A stretch of DNA of 18,654 nucleotides. Source: Bacteroidales bacterium. GTDB lineage: Bacteria; Bacteroidota; Bacteroidia; Bacteroidales; UBA932. The notes beneath the pieces were generated by a model, which saw nothing but the letters and a program-made list of their open reading frames with translations, made no database searches and was not told the origin of the DNA. The stretch lies in the NCBI GenBank assembly GCA_017483985.1, contig JAFUUB010000032.1, forward strand, positions 1 through 18,654, given 5' to 3'. Positions 8,044 to 15,957 of the stretch are shown here, one piece after another; position 1 is the first letter of the stretch; each line of letters begins with the position of its first letter. The position numbers and the translations under genes were made by a program.

Positions 8044-10830
8044 CTAGCGGTCCCAGTAGCTGGTGCTCTTCTTGTAGCGCAGCAGGTCGGCCAGTGCGGA
8101 GGCGTTGGCAGCGATGCGGAAACTCCAGTTCTGCCATTTTCCGGACGGAATATACGATACCGAGATGTTGAAACAGTGCAGGTCGTACGTGAAACTGAGC
8201 TGCGTAGAGGTCATCTTCATCGCCACGAAATCAAAACCGGTGGTCGCATTCATCGACATCTTCGGTGAGAGCTTGACGTTGCCGGACGCGCCCAGCGTCT
8301 GCTGGAACGTCTTTTTCTTGATCAGCTGCCCGTTCGTGTACTGGTAGGACGGCGTATAGCTGAAGCTGTAGTTCATGTTGACGGACCAGGGGACGTTCGG
8401 ATTGGTATAATACACCCATCCTCCCGGTATGTACTCGCCGGTGATCGGATGGTAGTAAATCCGCCGGTAATAATCGGCCGTATTCGGACTGGTATTGCCG
8501 CTGCCGTCATTGGCCTTGGAACCGTCATTGCCATTGTAGGTCCCTTTCCCGGACAGCGAATAGGAGAGCGAGAAGCTGGCGCCCGTCAGACGGAGTGCCT
8601 TTCCGATGCCTTCCTTCATGAAATTGAACTCGTTGTAGCGTCGTCCCTTTTCGTCGATGGCATAGGGATCGAAGCCGGCGCTGCCGCTCAGTCCGAGTTT
8701 TCCGAAGATCGAGGTGGAGAGGCTGACGCTGACATTGCTCATCCGCATGGAGTCGGCCAGGAAATTATAGCCGGTATTGAGGCTGAGCTGGTCGATCAGC
8801 TTGATTTTCTTGACGCCTTTTCCGGTCGTGTCGCGCAGGTCCCGGACCTTCGCTTCCAGGTTATTGCCGATGGAAAGGGACATGGAGGCCGTCTTTCCCT
8901 TGCCGGGAGGGGAGTTCAGCTGTCCTGCGTAGATGTTGTAATCGTATTCCTTGAGATTGCCGGAGGCATCCGTATAGGTCAGCGTCCGCCAACCGTTGAA
9001 ATGGGTCGCCTTGTCCGGACTCACGCTGAGCGAGACGGACGGGGAGATGACGTGGCGGATCGCCTGCAGCTTGTGCGCCTTCCCGAAATTGAACATGCCA
9101 TAGAGCCGGGTGCTCATGGAAACGCCGCCGGAATAGTTGTGCGTCATGCCGATCGTCCCGAACTGCTTCCCCATGACCTGTTCCACCTTCCCGGTCTCTT
9201 CGTTGTAGACATATTCGGATTTGCGGAAATACATGTTCATGCCATAGGAGACCGACGGAGTCACCTGCAGGTATTTCAGGACGGTGAAGTTCGGAAGGCC
9301 GATCTGGAAGGCATGGGTCATGCCGTTCTGGAAACGGTCGGTGAATCCGTCCTGCATGAACTCGGATGCCTTGAAATTGATCTTGTTCTGGAAGGACGTG
9401 TTGTACGCGAAGGAGATCTTCTCGTAAATCCTTTCCTTGCCGACCCGGTTCTTCGACTTGAAGGGATAGAACCGCGACACAGAGAGGGTCAGGTTCGGCA
9501 GGGTGAAGGCATAGGAGCTATCCCGGGAATTCTGGCTGTGCAAGGCATTGACGGAGAGGTTTACGCGTCCGTTCCAGTTCTTGGAGAAGGAGATGGATGA
9601 GGAGGCCTGGTTCTGCAGCGCCTCATCCAGCGAGCGGGAATTGTAGCGGCTGTTGGAAGGGCTGGAGAAGTTGACCGAGGCACTGAACGTCGTACCCGGC
9701 ATGAACTTCGGATCCTGGGAATGCGACCACCGGACGGCGAAGTTGCGTGTCTGGAAGAAATCCGTACTGCCCTTTTCACCGGTCTGGTCGTTGGAATACG
9801 TCATGGAAAAGTTTCCGTTGAACTTGTAGTTGACCTTGTAACGGGAATTGATATCCAGGGCCCAGGAACCCAGGGTGTACCAGTCTCCGGTAACGGACAG
9901 GTCGAAATGGTCGCCGAACACGAAATACATGCCCAGGTCACGGAGATAGAAACCACGGGCATTCTCTTCGCCGAAGGTCGGCATCAGCAGACCGGTGGCC
10001 CGGCTCGGACGTTTCGGGACGAATCCGAACGGGATCGGAACCGGCAGCGGGACATCTTCGATCACGGCCCAGGCCGGGCCGAACACGGTTTTCTGGGAGG
10101 GTTTCGTGATCACCTTGGCCAGCGTCAGGTGCAGGTAGTAATGCGGATCCTCCAGGTCGCAGACCTGGTACCGGCCTTTTTCGATATTGATGGACTTGTC
10201 CGCCATCATCTTGATGTTCTGTCCGTGCAGGAGGCCTTCGTCCTGCTGGGTGAACATATTGGTGATCCTGGCCTTGCGCGTGTTGAAATTGTAACGGAGC
10301 TCCTCCATCTTATAAGAGGTGCCGCCCTCCGACATCTCCGGCTGCCCTTTCCATTCCCCGGAAAGGGAATCGTAGGTGCCCCGGGCAAAGACGGTGCCCG
10401 TCTTCATGTCGTATTCCATGTAATCCGCCGTCAGCTTCATGTTGCCGTAAGTGACGGACACATCACCATAATAATAGATCTTGCGCTGGCCGTCGGAGAA
10501 GACTTCGACGACGGAATCCTTCGCTTCCGAGAAAGCCGGCGCCTCGAGGGAACTCTGCTTCTGGAGGGCTGCGGAATCAATCTTGAAGAGGGAATCGACC
10601 CGGTGCAGGGAATCCCGCAGCGCCTTGATGGAATCCGAAACGACGATGCTGTCCGGGTGGTATTCCACCGCCTGCGAGAACGTGGTCCGGTTCCGGCGTC
10701 CCCGGCGGTTCTGTGCATCGACGGGGTAAATGACCATTGACAACACGGCAACAAGCCCGACCGCCATCAGAGGGCGGGCGAGTCTGCGGAATAGGGTCCG
10801 GACGCTATGCAATGTCATCAAAAGTCTCAA
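8044..10830 (-). CDS. lptD: LPS-assembly outer-membrane protein LptD (Bacteroidota type)
   Basis: LptD is the outer-membrane barrel that, with LptE, inserts lipopolysaccharide into the outer leaflet. The 928-residue protein has a Sec signal peptide (hydrophobic core about 20-35, cleavage plausible after VDA, residue 39). A Ser/Asp-rich stretch follows to about 110, then an LptA/OstA-like beta-jellyroll (about 115-250: YYGDVSVTYGNMKLTADYME). The rest is a long run of alternating amphipathic strands typical of a barrel, ending at WDR. The PLPVPIPFGFVPKRPSRATG segment (261-280) is typical of this family. There are only two cysteines, Cys224 in the jellyroll and Cys886 in the last strands, unlike the four of E. 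coli LptD. An alternative ATG at 10818 is possible. lptD is divergent from amiC. Confidence 0.88.
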   Translation of the reverse strand: MRLLMTLHSVRTLFRRLARPLMAVGLVAVLSMVIYPVDAQNRRGRRNRTTFSQAVEYHPDSIVVSDSIKALRDSLHRVDSLFKIDSAALQKQSSLEAPAFSEAKDSVVEVFSDGQRKIYYYGDVSVTYGNMKLTADYMEYDMKTGTVFARGTYDSLSGEWKGQPEMSEGGTSYKMEELRYNFNTRKARITNMFTQQDEGLLHGQNIKMMADKSINIEKGRYQVCDLEDPHYYLHLTLAKVITKPSQKTVFGPAWAVIEDVPLPVPIPFGFVPKRPSRATGLLMPTFGEENARGFYLRDLGMYFVFGDHFDLSVTGDWYTLGSWALDINSRYKVNYKFNGNFSMTYSNDQTGEKGSTDFFQTRNFAVRWSHSQDPKFMPGTTFSASVNFSSPSNSRYNSRSLDEALQNQASSSISFSKNWNGRVNLSVNALHSQNSRDSSYAFTLPNLTLSVSRFYPFKSKNRVGKERIYEKISFAYNTSFQNKINFKASEFMQDGFTDRFQNGMTHAFQIGLPNFTVLKYLQVTPSVSYGMNMYFRKSEYVYNEETGKVEQVMGKQFGTIGMTHNYSGGVSMSTRLYGMFNFGKAHKLQAIRHVISPSVSLSVSPDKATHFNGWRTLTYTDASGNLKEYDYNIYAGQLNSPPGKGKTASMSLSIGNNLEAKVRDLRDTTGKGVKKIKLIDQLSLNTGYNFLADSMRMSNVSVSLSTSIFGKLGLSGSAGFDPYAIDEKGRRYNEFNFMKEGIGKALRLTGASFSLSYSLSGKGTYNGNDGSKANDGSGNTSPNTADYYRRIYYHPITGEYIPGGWVYYTNPNVPWSVNMNYSFSYTPSYQYTNGQLIKKKTFQQTLGASGNVKLSPKMSMNATTGFDFVAMKMTSTQLSFTYDLHCFNISVSYIPSGKWQNWSFRIAANASALADLLRYKKSTSYWDR

Positions 10831-10848
10831 TTATGTCGCAAATTTTAT

Positions 10849-10856
10849 TAAATTTG
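10849..10856 (+). promoter_or_regulatory. Probable -7 box for amiC
   Basis: TAAATTTG matches TAnnTTTG and continues as TTTGCA, like the rho and dnaA boxes here. No clear TTTG lies 19-21 bases upstream, so it is only a half match. The transcript would start near 10863, about 25 bases before amiC. Confidence 0.45.
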
Positions 10857-10874
10857 CAAACGTAAAATATCTTA

Positions 10875-10906
10875 CAAAGATAAGACCATGGGACGAATTT
10901 CACAAA
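10875..10906 (-). promoter_or_regulatory. Bacteroidota-type promoter for lptD
   Basis: On the minus strand, TTTG (10906-10903), 20 bases, then TATCTTTG (10882-10875) is a perfect consensus match. The -33 element lies inside the first codons of amiC. Transcription would start near 10868, about 38 bases before the lptD ATG. Confidence 0.7.
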
Positions 10907-12039
10907 TAAAAATACTTTTCCTGGCTCTCCTGCTATCGATTTGCGTCCCGCTGCGGACTGCCGCCGACGGGAAGGACGGACTGAAGACCGTATGCATCGA
11001 TGCCGGGCACGGCGGCCACGATCCGGGCTGCATCAGTGCCGACCGGAAGACCCGTGAGAAAGACCTGACCCTGTCCATCGCCCAGAAACTGGCGGCGGAA
11101 ATCCGGAAGAACAACCCGGATGTCAAGGTCGTCATGACCCGCGATTCCGATAAGTACGTGACCCTGAACGGCCGGGCGGATATCGCCAACAAGGCCAATG
11201 CCGACCTGTTCATCTCCATCCATATCAATGCGGCGGCGAACAAAAGCGCCAGCGGTTTCTCCGTCCACTGCCTCGGCCAGTCGTCCGTGAAGGGACGCGA
11301 CCTGTTCTCCAACAACATGGAGATCGTCAAGCGGGAGAACTCCGTCATCCTGCTCGAGGAGGACTATTCCAGCAAATACCAGGGCTTCGATCCGAACGAC
11401 CCGGAATCCTTCATCTTCTTCAACCTGATGCAGAATGCCCACCTCGAACAGAGCCTGCTGTTCGCCGACGAGGTGGCCCAGGCCCTGAAAAACGGGCCGG
11501 TACGCAAGAATCGGGGCATTTCCCAGGATCCCTTCCTGGTGCTGTGGCGGACGGCCATGCCGGCGGTCCTGGTCGAATGCGGCTTCATGACCAACGCCTC
11601 CGACCTGGCGAACATGAAGACGGCTGAAAACCAGAAAAAGATCGCCCACCAGTTGTACAATGCCTTCGTATCCTTCAAGAAGAAATACGATGCAAGCATC
11701 GGCGGACAGGCGGCGTCCTCCACCGCTGAGGCCCCGGCTCCGGCAACCGAAACGGCCGCCGCTCCCGCCGCAGAGGATCACCCGGAGGCCGTCGTCACCG
11801 GCGCTACCGGAAGTTTCGGGACCCAGGTCCTGGCCAGCGGCCGGAAGATGAAGGCCGGCGATCCTTATTTTAAAGGTTACGACGCATTCGCCGTATGGAC
11901 CGGAAAATTGTACAAATACGTCATCGGCGTCCGCAGTTCCGAGAAAGAAGCCCGGGAGGAATTCAAAAAAATCAAAAAATTTTTCCCGGACGGTTTCCTG
12001 GTCAGGATTGAAGATGAGAATACGGTCCGAATTCCCTGA
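10888..12039 (+). CDS. N-acetylmuramoyl-L-alanine amidase (Amidase_3) with C-terminal SPOR-like domain
   Basis: A zinc amidase that cuts the bond between MurNAc and the stem peptide in the periplasm, normally for cell separation. The 383-residue protein has a signal peptide (hydrophobic 8-20, cleavage near A25/A26) and an Amidase_3 catalytic domain (about 33-265). The expected zinc ligands are visible: His41 (DAGHGGHDPG), Glu57 (TREKD) and His112 (ISIHINA), plus the catalytic Glu230 (VECGFMTN). An Ala/Pro/Glu linker (about 270-300) leads to a domain of about 75 residues (308-383: GTQVLASGRK...YKYVIGVRSS) that resembles SPOR. SPOR domains bind denuded glycan at the septum, so a division role is likely. 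It is AmiC-like, but I leave the symbol blank because the exact paralogue is uncertain. Confidence 0.9.
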   Translation: MGRISQIKILFLALLLSICVPLRTAADGKDGLKTVCIDAGHGGHDPGCISADRKTREKDLTLSIAQKLAAEIRKNNPDVKVVMTRDSDKYVTLNGRADIANKANADLFISIHINAAANKSASGFSVHCLGQSSVKGRDLFSNNMEIVKRENSVILLEEDYSSKYQGFDPNDPESFIFFNLMQNAHLEQSLLFADEVAQALKNGPVRKNRGISQDPFLVLWRTAMPAVLVECGFMTNASDLANMKTAENQKKIAHQLYNAFVSFKKKYDASIGGQAASSTAEAPAPATETAAAPAAEDHPEAVVTGATGSFGTQVLASGRKMKAGDPYFKGYDAFAVWTGKLYKYVIGVRSSEKEAREEFKKIKKFFPDGFLVRIEDENTVRIP

Positions 12040-12106
12040 AAACGCCTCTATAACAAGGTAGAGAAGGGGAATACGTAAATGATTCAATTTAGAATTATTC
12101 AAATCT

Positions 12107-12146
12107 CTTAAATAATCGAAATGACGGATGTTTATGATTATTTAAG
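12107..12146. repeat. Perfect 11-base inverted repeat
   Basis: CTTAAATAATC (12107-12117) and GATTATTTAAG (12136-12146) are exact reverse complements separated by 18 bases. The repeat begins 67 bases after the amidase stop. No T-run follows on either strand, so it is a poor intrinsic terminator. It could be a protein-binding dyad or an RNA-stabilising hairpin. Confidence 0.6.
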
Positions 12147-12249
12147 TAATTGTATGTGGTTGAATATTAGATATTTATTATAGAAGCCGTTTGAAGATTC
12201 CGCTAACTGATTTATGAAAATAAAACGGAAAAAACAATAGGATTAAAAT

Positions 12250-12280
12250 TTTTTTATAAAATATTTTTACCCCATCTTTG
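12250..12280 (+). promoter_or_regulatory. Probable dnaA promoter (near consensus)
   Basis: TTTT (12250-12253), a 19-base spacer, then CATCTTTG (12273-12280) differs from the consensus by one base in each element. It continues as TTTGCA like other boxes in this window. The transcript would begin near 12287, right at the base of the leader hairpin. Confidence 0.45.
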
Positions 12281-12284
12281 CATT

Positions 12285-12331
12285 GCCATCGGAGGAAAAC
12301 TCGGAAGAGGGTTCGCACCGATGCTTTTTTT
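12285..12331 (+). terminator. Hairpin plus T7 in the dnaA leader (attenuator candidate)
   Basis: CATCGG (12287-12292) pairs with CCGATG (12318-12323). An inner helix pairs 12298-12302 with 12309-12313, including one G-U. Seven T follow (12325-12331), 26 bases before the dnaA ATG. It lies at the very start of the predicted dnaA transcript, so it could be an early terminator or a 5' stabilising structure. Confidence 0.45.
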
Positions 12332-12357
12332 GCCCCATACCACTACTTCATTACTGA

Positions 12358-13776
12358 ATGAGCGAAACCCAGCATATCGACGTTTGGAACAACTGTCTCC
12401 GGATCATTGAGCAGATCATTGAGCCGAAGAAGTTCGATATGTGGTTCAAGCCGCTCAAACCGGTAGCGCTGAAAGATTCCACCCTGACCCTCGAGGTCCC
12501 CACCGACTTTTTCCGGGAATACCTCGAAGACCTGTACCTGGACGTCCTGAAGAAGACGCTCCGCCGTGTCATCGGCGCAGACGCACGTCTTGTATATAAG
12601 GTGCGCCCGGTCAAGGTCCAGCCGGCGATGGAGTATCCCGCTTCCCACGGAAACGTTCCGGTCAACAAGCCGGTGACGGTCAATACCTATCCGACGGAAG
12701 GGAATCCCGGCCCGTTCGTGTTCCCGGGACTGAAGAAGATCCAGATCAATCCCCGGCTGAACCCGGTCTACTGTTTCGCCAACATGGTGGAAGGGGAGTG
12801 CAACCGCATGGGTGTCACCGCCGGTGTCAGCATTTCGGACGCCCCGGGCGGTACGCCGTTCAACCCGCTGTTCATTTTCGGCGGTCCCGGACTCGGCAAG
12901 ACCCATCTTGCACAGGCGATCGGCATCGCCATCAAGGAAAAAGATCCGGACAAGGTCGTCCTCTACGTGACCGGCAACGAGTTCAAGACCCAGTACATGG
13001 ATGCGGTCAGCGTCCGGAACAAACTGGTGGATTTCCTGGCTTTCTACATGAAGATCGAGGTGTTGATCATCGATGATATCCAGGACCTGCTCGGCCCGGG
13101 ATCCCAGAACGCGCTGTTCAACATCTTCAACCATCTCCACGAGAATGGCAAGCAGTTGATCTTCACCTCCGACCGTGCGCCCGCAGACTTGCAGAATTTC
13201 GAAGAGCGGATGTTGTCCCGCCTGAAATGGGGACTCTCCGTGGAACTGCAGGCCCCGTCCTACCAGACCCGGCTCGAGATGCTCCGCGCCCGCTGTTTCC
13301 GGGAAGGCGTCCGCATCGATGACGAAGTCCTGGTTTACCTGGCCAGCCGGATCAAGACCAACTTCCGCGAACTGGAAGGCGCCCTGATTTCCCTGATCGC
13401 CCACGCGACCCTGGCCCACAAGGAGATCACCGTGGAACTGGCCGGACAGGTTACCGGAAAGATCGTCGGCGAGCAGAAGAACGACATGACGATCGACAAG
13501 GTACAGAAGACCGTCTGCGAATACTTCAACATCACCCGCGACACCCTCCTGTCCAAATCCCGCAAACGCCAGATCGTACAGGCCCGCCAGATCGCCATGT
13601 ACATGAGCCGCAACCTGGTCGGTTGTTCCCTGGCCACGATCGGTGCGGAATCCGGAGGGAAGGACCATGCGACGGTCCTGCACGCCTGCACGACGGTGAC
13701 GGACCTCATGTCCACGGACCGGACGTTCCGGCAATACGTGACGGACATCGAAAATATGCTGGTACCTGTAAAATAA
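12358..13776 (+). CDS. dnaA: Chromosomal replication initiator protein DnaA
   Basis: DnaA binds and melts the origin and loads helicase. The protein is 472 residues, a normal length. Domain I is about 1-82 (helicase-loading and self-association), and a short linker covers about 85-115. AAA+ domain III (about 118-345) has Walker A GGPGLGKT (175-182), Walker B LIIDDIQ (236-242), sensor 1 FTSD (269-272) and the likely arginine finger Arg288 in LSRLKWGL. Domain IV (about 375-472) has the DNA-binding signature GGKDHATVLHA (433-443), close to the usual GGRDHTTVLHA. The start is supported by the conserved domain I beginning at once (VWNNCLRIIEQ). It is transcribed alone, with a terminator right after the stop. 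dnaN is not next to it, as is common in this phylum. Confidence 0.97.
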   Translation: MSETQHIDVWNNCLRIIEQIIEPKKFDMWFKPLKPVALKDSTLTLEVPTDFFREYLEDLYLDVLKKTLRRVIGADARLVYKVRPVKVQPAMEYPASHGNVPVNKPVTVNTYPTEGNPGPFVFPGLKKIQINPRLNPVYCFANMVEGECNRMGVTAGVSISDAPGGTPFNPLFIFGGPGLGKTHLAQAIGIAIKEKDPDKVVLYVTGNEFKTQYMDAVSVRNKLVDFLAFYMKIEVLIIDDIQDLLGPGSQNALFNIFNHLHENGKQLIFTSDRAPADLQNFEERMLSRLKWGLSVELQAPSYQTRLEMLRARCFREGVRIDDEVLVYLASRIKTNFRELEGALISLIAHATLAHKEITVELAGQVTGKIVGEQKNDMTIDKVQKTVCEYFNITRDTLLSKSRKRQIVQARQIAMYMSRNLVGCSLATIGAESGGKDHATVLHACTTVTDLMSTDRTFRQYVTDIENMLVPVK

Positions 13777-13802
13777 AAGACGCCTTTTCGGCGTTTTTTT
13801 TT
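13775..13802 (+). terminator. Intrinsic terminator of dnaA
   Basis: AAAAGACGCC (13775-13784) pairs with GGCGTTTTTT (13790-13799), with one G-U, around a TTTTC loop. The T-run spans 13794-13802. The stem begins within the dnaA stop codon. The A-rich left arm could also let it act weakly on the minus strand, although no minus-strand gene reaches it. Confidence 0.85.
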
Positions 13803-13827
13803 ATTTTTGTATATCTGCATAAGCAGA
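13802..13827 (+). promoter_or_regulatory. Possible pepD-rpe promoter with 5' hairpin
   Basis: TATTTTTG (13802-13809) matches the -7 consensus and abuts the dnaA terminator, but no TTTG lies at the right distance upstream. TCTGC (13814-13818) and GCAGA (13823-13827) form a 5-pair hairpin with a 4-base loop at the expected transcript start. Confidence 0.35.
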
Positions 13828-13852
13828 CGTCACGAAAACACATTCCTTCAAT

Positions 13853-15280
13853 ATGGATTCCAACGATGTATTGAACATTTTCCGTGAGATCACCAAGATC
13901 CCGCGCGAATCCGGTCATGAAGAAAAGATGACCGCCTTCCTTCAAGATTTCGCCGCCCGCCATGGCCTTGCCTGTAAGACCGACGCTACCGGTAACGTAT
14001 TGATTACCAAAGAGGCATCACCCGGCAAGGAGCATGTCCCCACGCTGGTCCTGCAGGGCCATCAGGACATGGTCTGCGAAAAGAACGCCGGCTGCCCGCA
14101 CGATTTTGCCAAAGATCCGATCCCTTATGTCATCGAGGACGGGTGGATGATTGCCAAGGATACGACCCTGGGGGCCGACGACGGCATCGGTGTCGCAGCC
14201 TGCCTGGCCCTGCTGGAGAGCGACCTTCCGACCGGGAAACTGGAATGCCTGTTCACCATCTCCGAGGAGACCGGCATGGACGGAGCCATGGCCCTGGAGC
14301 CGGGCTTCTTCACGGGAAAGACGCTGATCAACCTGGATTCCGAAGACGAAGGACAGCTTTTCGTCGGATGTGCCGGCGGCGTGAACACCCTGGTCACGTT
14401 TACCTATGACCGGGAGCCCGTCAAACCCGGCAGCCAGATCGTCCGGCTGCACGTCTTCGGCGCGATGGGCGGCCACAGCGGCGATGATATCAACAAGGAA
14501 CGCTGCAATGCCGTCCAGCAGATGGCCCGTTTCCTGTTCCACGAATGGGGTTCCTATCAGCTGATCCTTTTCAAGGGCGGCGGCAAGCACAACGCCATCG
14601 CCCGCGAGGCAGAGGCGGTCGTCGCCATCCCCGCCGAAAGCCAGGAAGCCTTTCTGGAGCGTTTCTCCCAATTCGGAAAGGCCCTTTCCGCCGAGTTCGC
14701 CGTCAGTGACCCGGGCGTCACCGTCGAAGTGAAGCGGTTCTTTACCAATGAGAAAGCGATTGATACCGATACGGCACAGCGGCTGGTTTCTTCCCTGGTT
14801 GCCGTCCACCACGGCGTCCTGGCCATGAGCCAGGATATCCAGGGACTCGTCGAGACCTCCAGCAACCTGGCATCCGTCCGGATGGTGGAGCCCGGCCGGA
14901 TCGAGATCTGCACCAGCCAGCGCAGCAGCGTGGAGTCGGCCAAGCACTTCATGGCGGACAAGATCGAGGCCTGCTTCCGCCTGGCCGGAGCCCAGGTCCG
15001 TCGCAGCGACCCGTATCCGGGTTGGAAACCGGACATGAAATCCCACATCCTGCAGGTCTGCGTCGAGAGTTACAAGCGCCTGTTCGGCGTGGAGCCCGAA
15101 GTCAAGGCCATCCATGCCGGACTGGAATGCGGTCTGTTCCTGGAGAAATTCCCGGGCCTGGACATGATTTCCTTCGGCCCGACCCTGCGCGGCGTCCATG
15201 CGCCGGGAGAGAAGCTGGACCTGGCTTCCAACGAGAAGTTCGTCCAACACCTGGTCGATGTCGTAACCCATTTTGAATGA
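13853..15280 (+). CDS. pepD: Aminoacyl-histidine dipeptidase (Xaa-His dipeptidase, M20 family)
   Basis: A cytosolic zinc dipeptidase that cleaves dipeptides such as carnosine and releases histidine. The 475-residue length is typical. Metal and catalytic residues of the PepD family can be read off: His70 and Asp72 in QGHQDM, Asp109 in LGADDGIG, Glu138-Glu139 in ISEETGMDG, Asp162 in INLDSED, and His449 in GVHAPGE. The inserted dimerisation lid (about 180-380) carries GGHSG (206-210), conserved in M20 enzymes. The stop codon overlaps the rpe start, so the two are co-transcribed, although no metabolic link is obvious. Other M20C dipeptidases are the only realistic alternative. Confidence 0.93.
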   Translation: MDSNDVLNIFREITKIPRESGHEEKMTAFLQDFAARHGLACKTDATGNVLITKEASPGKEHVPTLVLQGHQDMVCEKNAGCPHDFAKDPIPYVIEDGWMIAKDTTLGADDGIGVAACLALLESDLPTGKLECLFTISEETGMDGAMALEPGFFTGKTLINLDSEDEGQLFVGCAGGVNTLVTFTYDREPVKPGSQIVRLHVFGAMGGHSGDDINKERCNAVQQMARFLFHEWGSYQLILFKGGGKHNAIAREAEAVVAIPAESQEAFLERFSQFGKALSAEFAVSDPGVTVEVKRFFTNEKAIDTDTAQRLVSSLVAVHHGVLAMSQDIQGLVETSSNLASVRMVEPGRIEICTSQRSSVESAKHFMADKIEACFRLAGAQVRRSDPYPGWKPDMKSHILQVCVESYKRLFGVEPEVKAIHAGLECGLFLEKFPGLDMISFGPTLRGVHAPGEKLDLASNEKFVQHLVDVVTHFE

Positions 15281-15957
15281 TGGAGAAACTGGTAGCGCCT
15301 TCCATGTTGTCCGCGGATTTCCTCCACCTGGAGAAAGACGTGGAACGGGTCAATGCGGAAGGGGATATCTTCCACCTTGACATCATGGACGGGGTCTTCG
15401 TCCCGAACCTCTCGTACGGATTCCCCGTCGTCCAGGCCATCGCCCGGAAAGCCACGCGGCCGATGGACGTCCACCTGATGATCGTCCATCCGGAAAAGTA
15501 CATCCCCCGATTTGCCGATACCGGAGCATCCATGATCAGTTTCCACCTGGAAGCGGCCGAGGATGACGGGAACGACCCGGCGGAAATCCTCCGCCTGATC
15601 CGTTCCCGCGGAATCCAGGCCGGACTGGCCATTGATCCGGATGTACCCGTAGAGAAACTCTTCCCTTATCTGGAAGAGGCGGATTTCGTACTGGTGATGA
15701 GCGTATTTGCCGGTTTCGGCGGTCAATCCTTCATCGAAGCTTCTTATGAGCGGATCGCCGCGGTCCGGCGGGAAATCAGCAGAAGGGGATTGAACGTCCG
15801 GATCGAAGTGGACGGCGGCGTCAGTGCCGCCAATGCCGGCCGGCTGGCTGCAGCAGGGGCGGATATCCTGGTTGCAGGAAGCTCCGTATTCAAGTCCGAA
15901 GACCCTGCAGAGGCCATCCGGCAGATTAGAAGCAACGCTTTAAATCAGATAATGTAA
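15277..15957 (+). CDS. rpe: Ribulose-phosphate 3-epimerase
   Basis: Rpe interconverts ribulose 5-phosphate and xylulose 5-phosphate in the non-oxidative pentose phosphate pathway. The 226-residue TIM barrel shows the family markers: APSMLSADF at the start, FHLDIMDG (catalytic Asp and metal His), DVHLMI, GFGGQSF (phosphate binding) and EVDGGV (second catalytic Asp). The phosphate loop reads MSVFAGFGGQ where most homologues have MSVNPGFGGQ. Two consecutive ATGs (15277 and 15280) could start translation, and the first gives the ATGA overlap with pepD. The 3' end overlaps birA on the other strand by 13 bases. Confidence 0.95.
   Translation: MMEKLVAPSMLSADFLHLEKDVERVNAEGDIFHLDIMDGVFVPNLSYGFPVVQAIARKATRPMDVHLMIVHPEKYIPRFADTGASMISFHLEAAEDDGNDPAEILRLIRSRGIQAGLAIDPDVPVEKLFPYLEEADFVLVMSVFAGFGGQSFIEASYERIAAVRREISRRGLNVRIEVDGGVSAANAGRLAAAGADILVAGSSVFKSEDPAEAIRQIRSNALNQIM

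Larger units (their letters stand above)
12040..12357. other. AT-rich gap between the amidase gene and dnaA
   Basis: No gene is visible in these 318 bases. By counting, 12061-12270 is about 24% GC, against roughly 60% in the flanking genes. It holds an 11-base inverted repeat, several smaller AT-rich dyads, the presumed dnaA promoter and a leader hairpin. I found no clear DnaA-box cluster, so an origin of replication is only a weak possibility. Confidence 0.7.

Noticed and set aside
10933..12102. 389-codon open frame antisense to the amidase gene
   Set aside because: The amidase strand carries a signal peptide and all zinc ligands, so this is a shadow.
12155..12163. DnaA-box-like TGTGGTTGA upstream of dnaA
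   Set aside because: Two mismatches to TGTGGATAA and no second copy nearby; not enough to call an origin.
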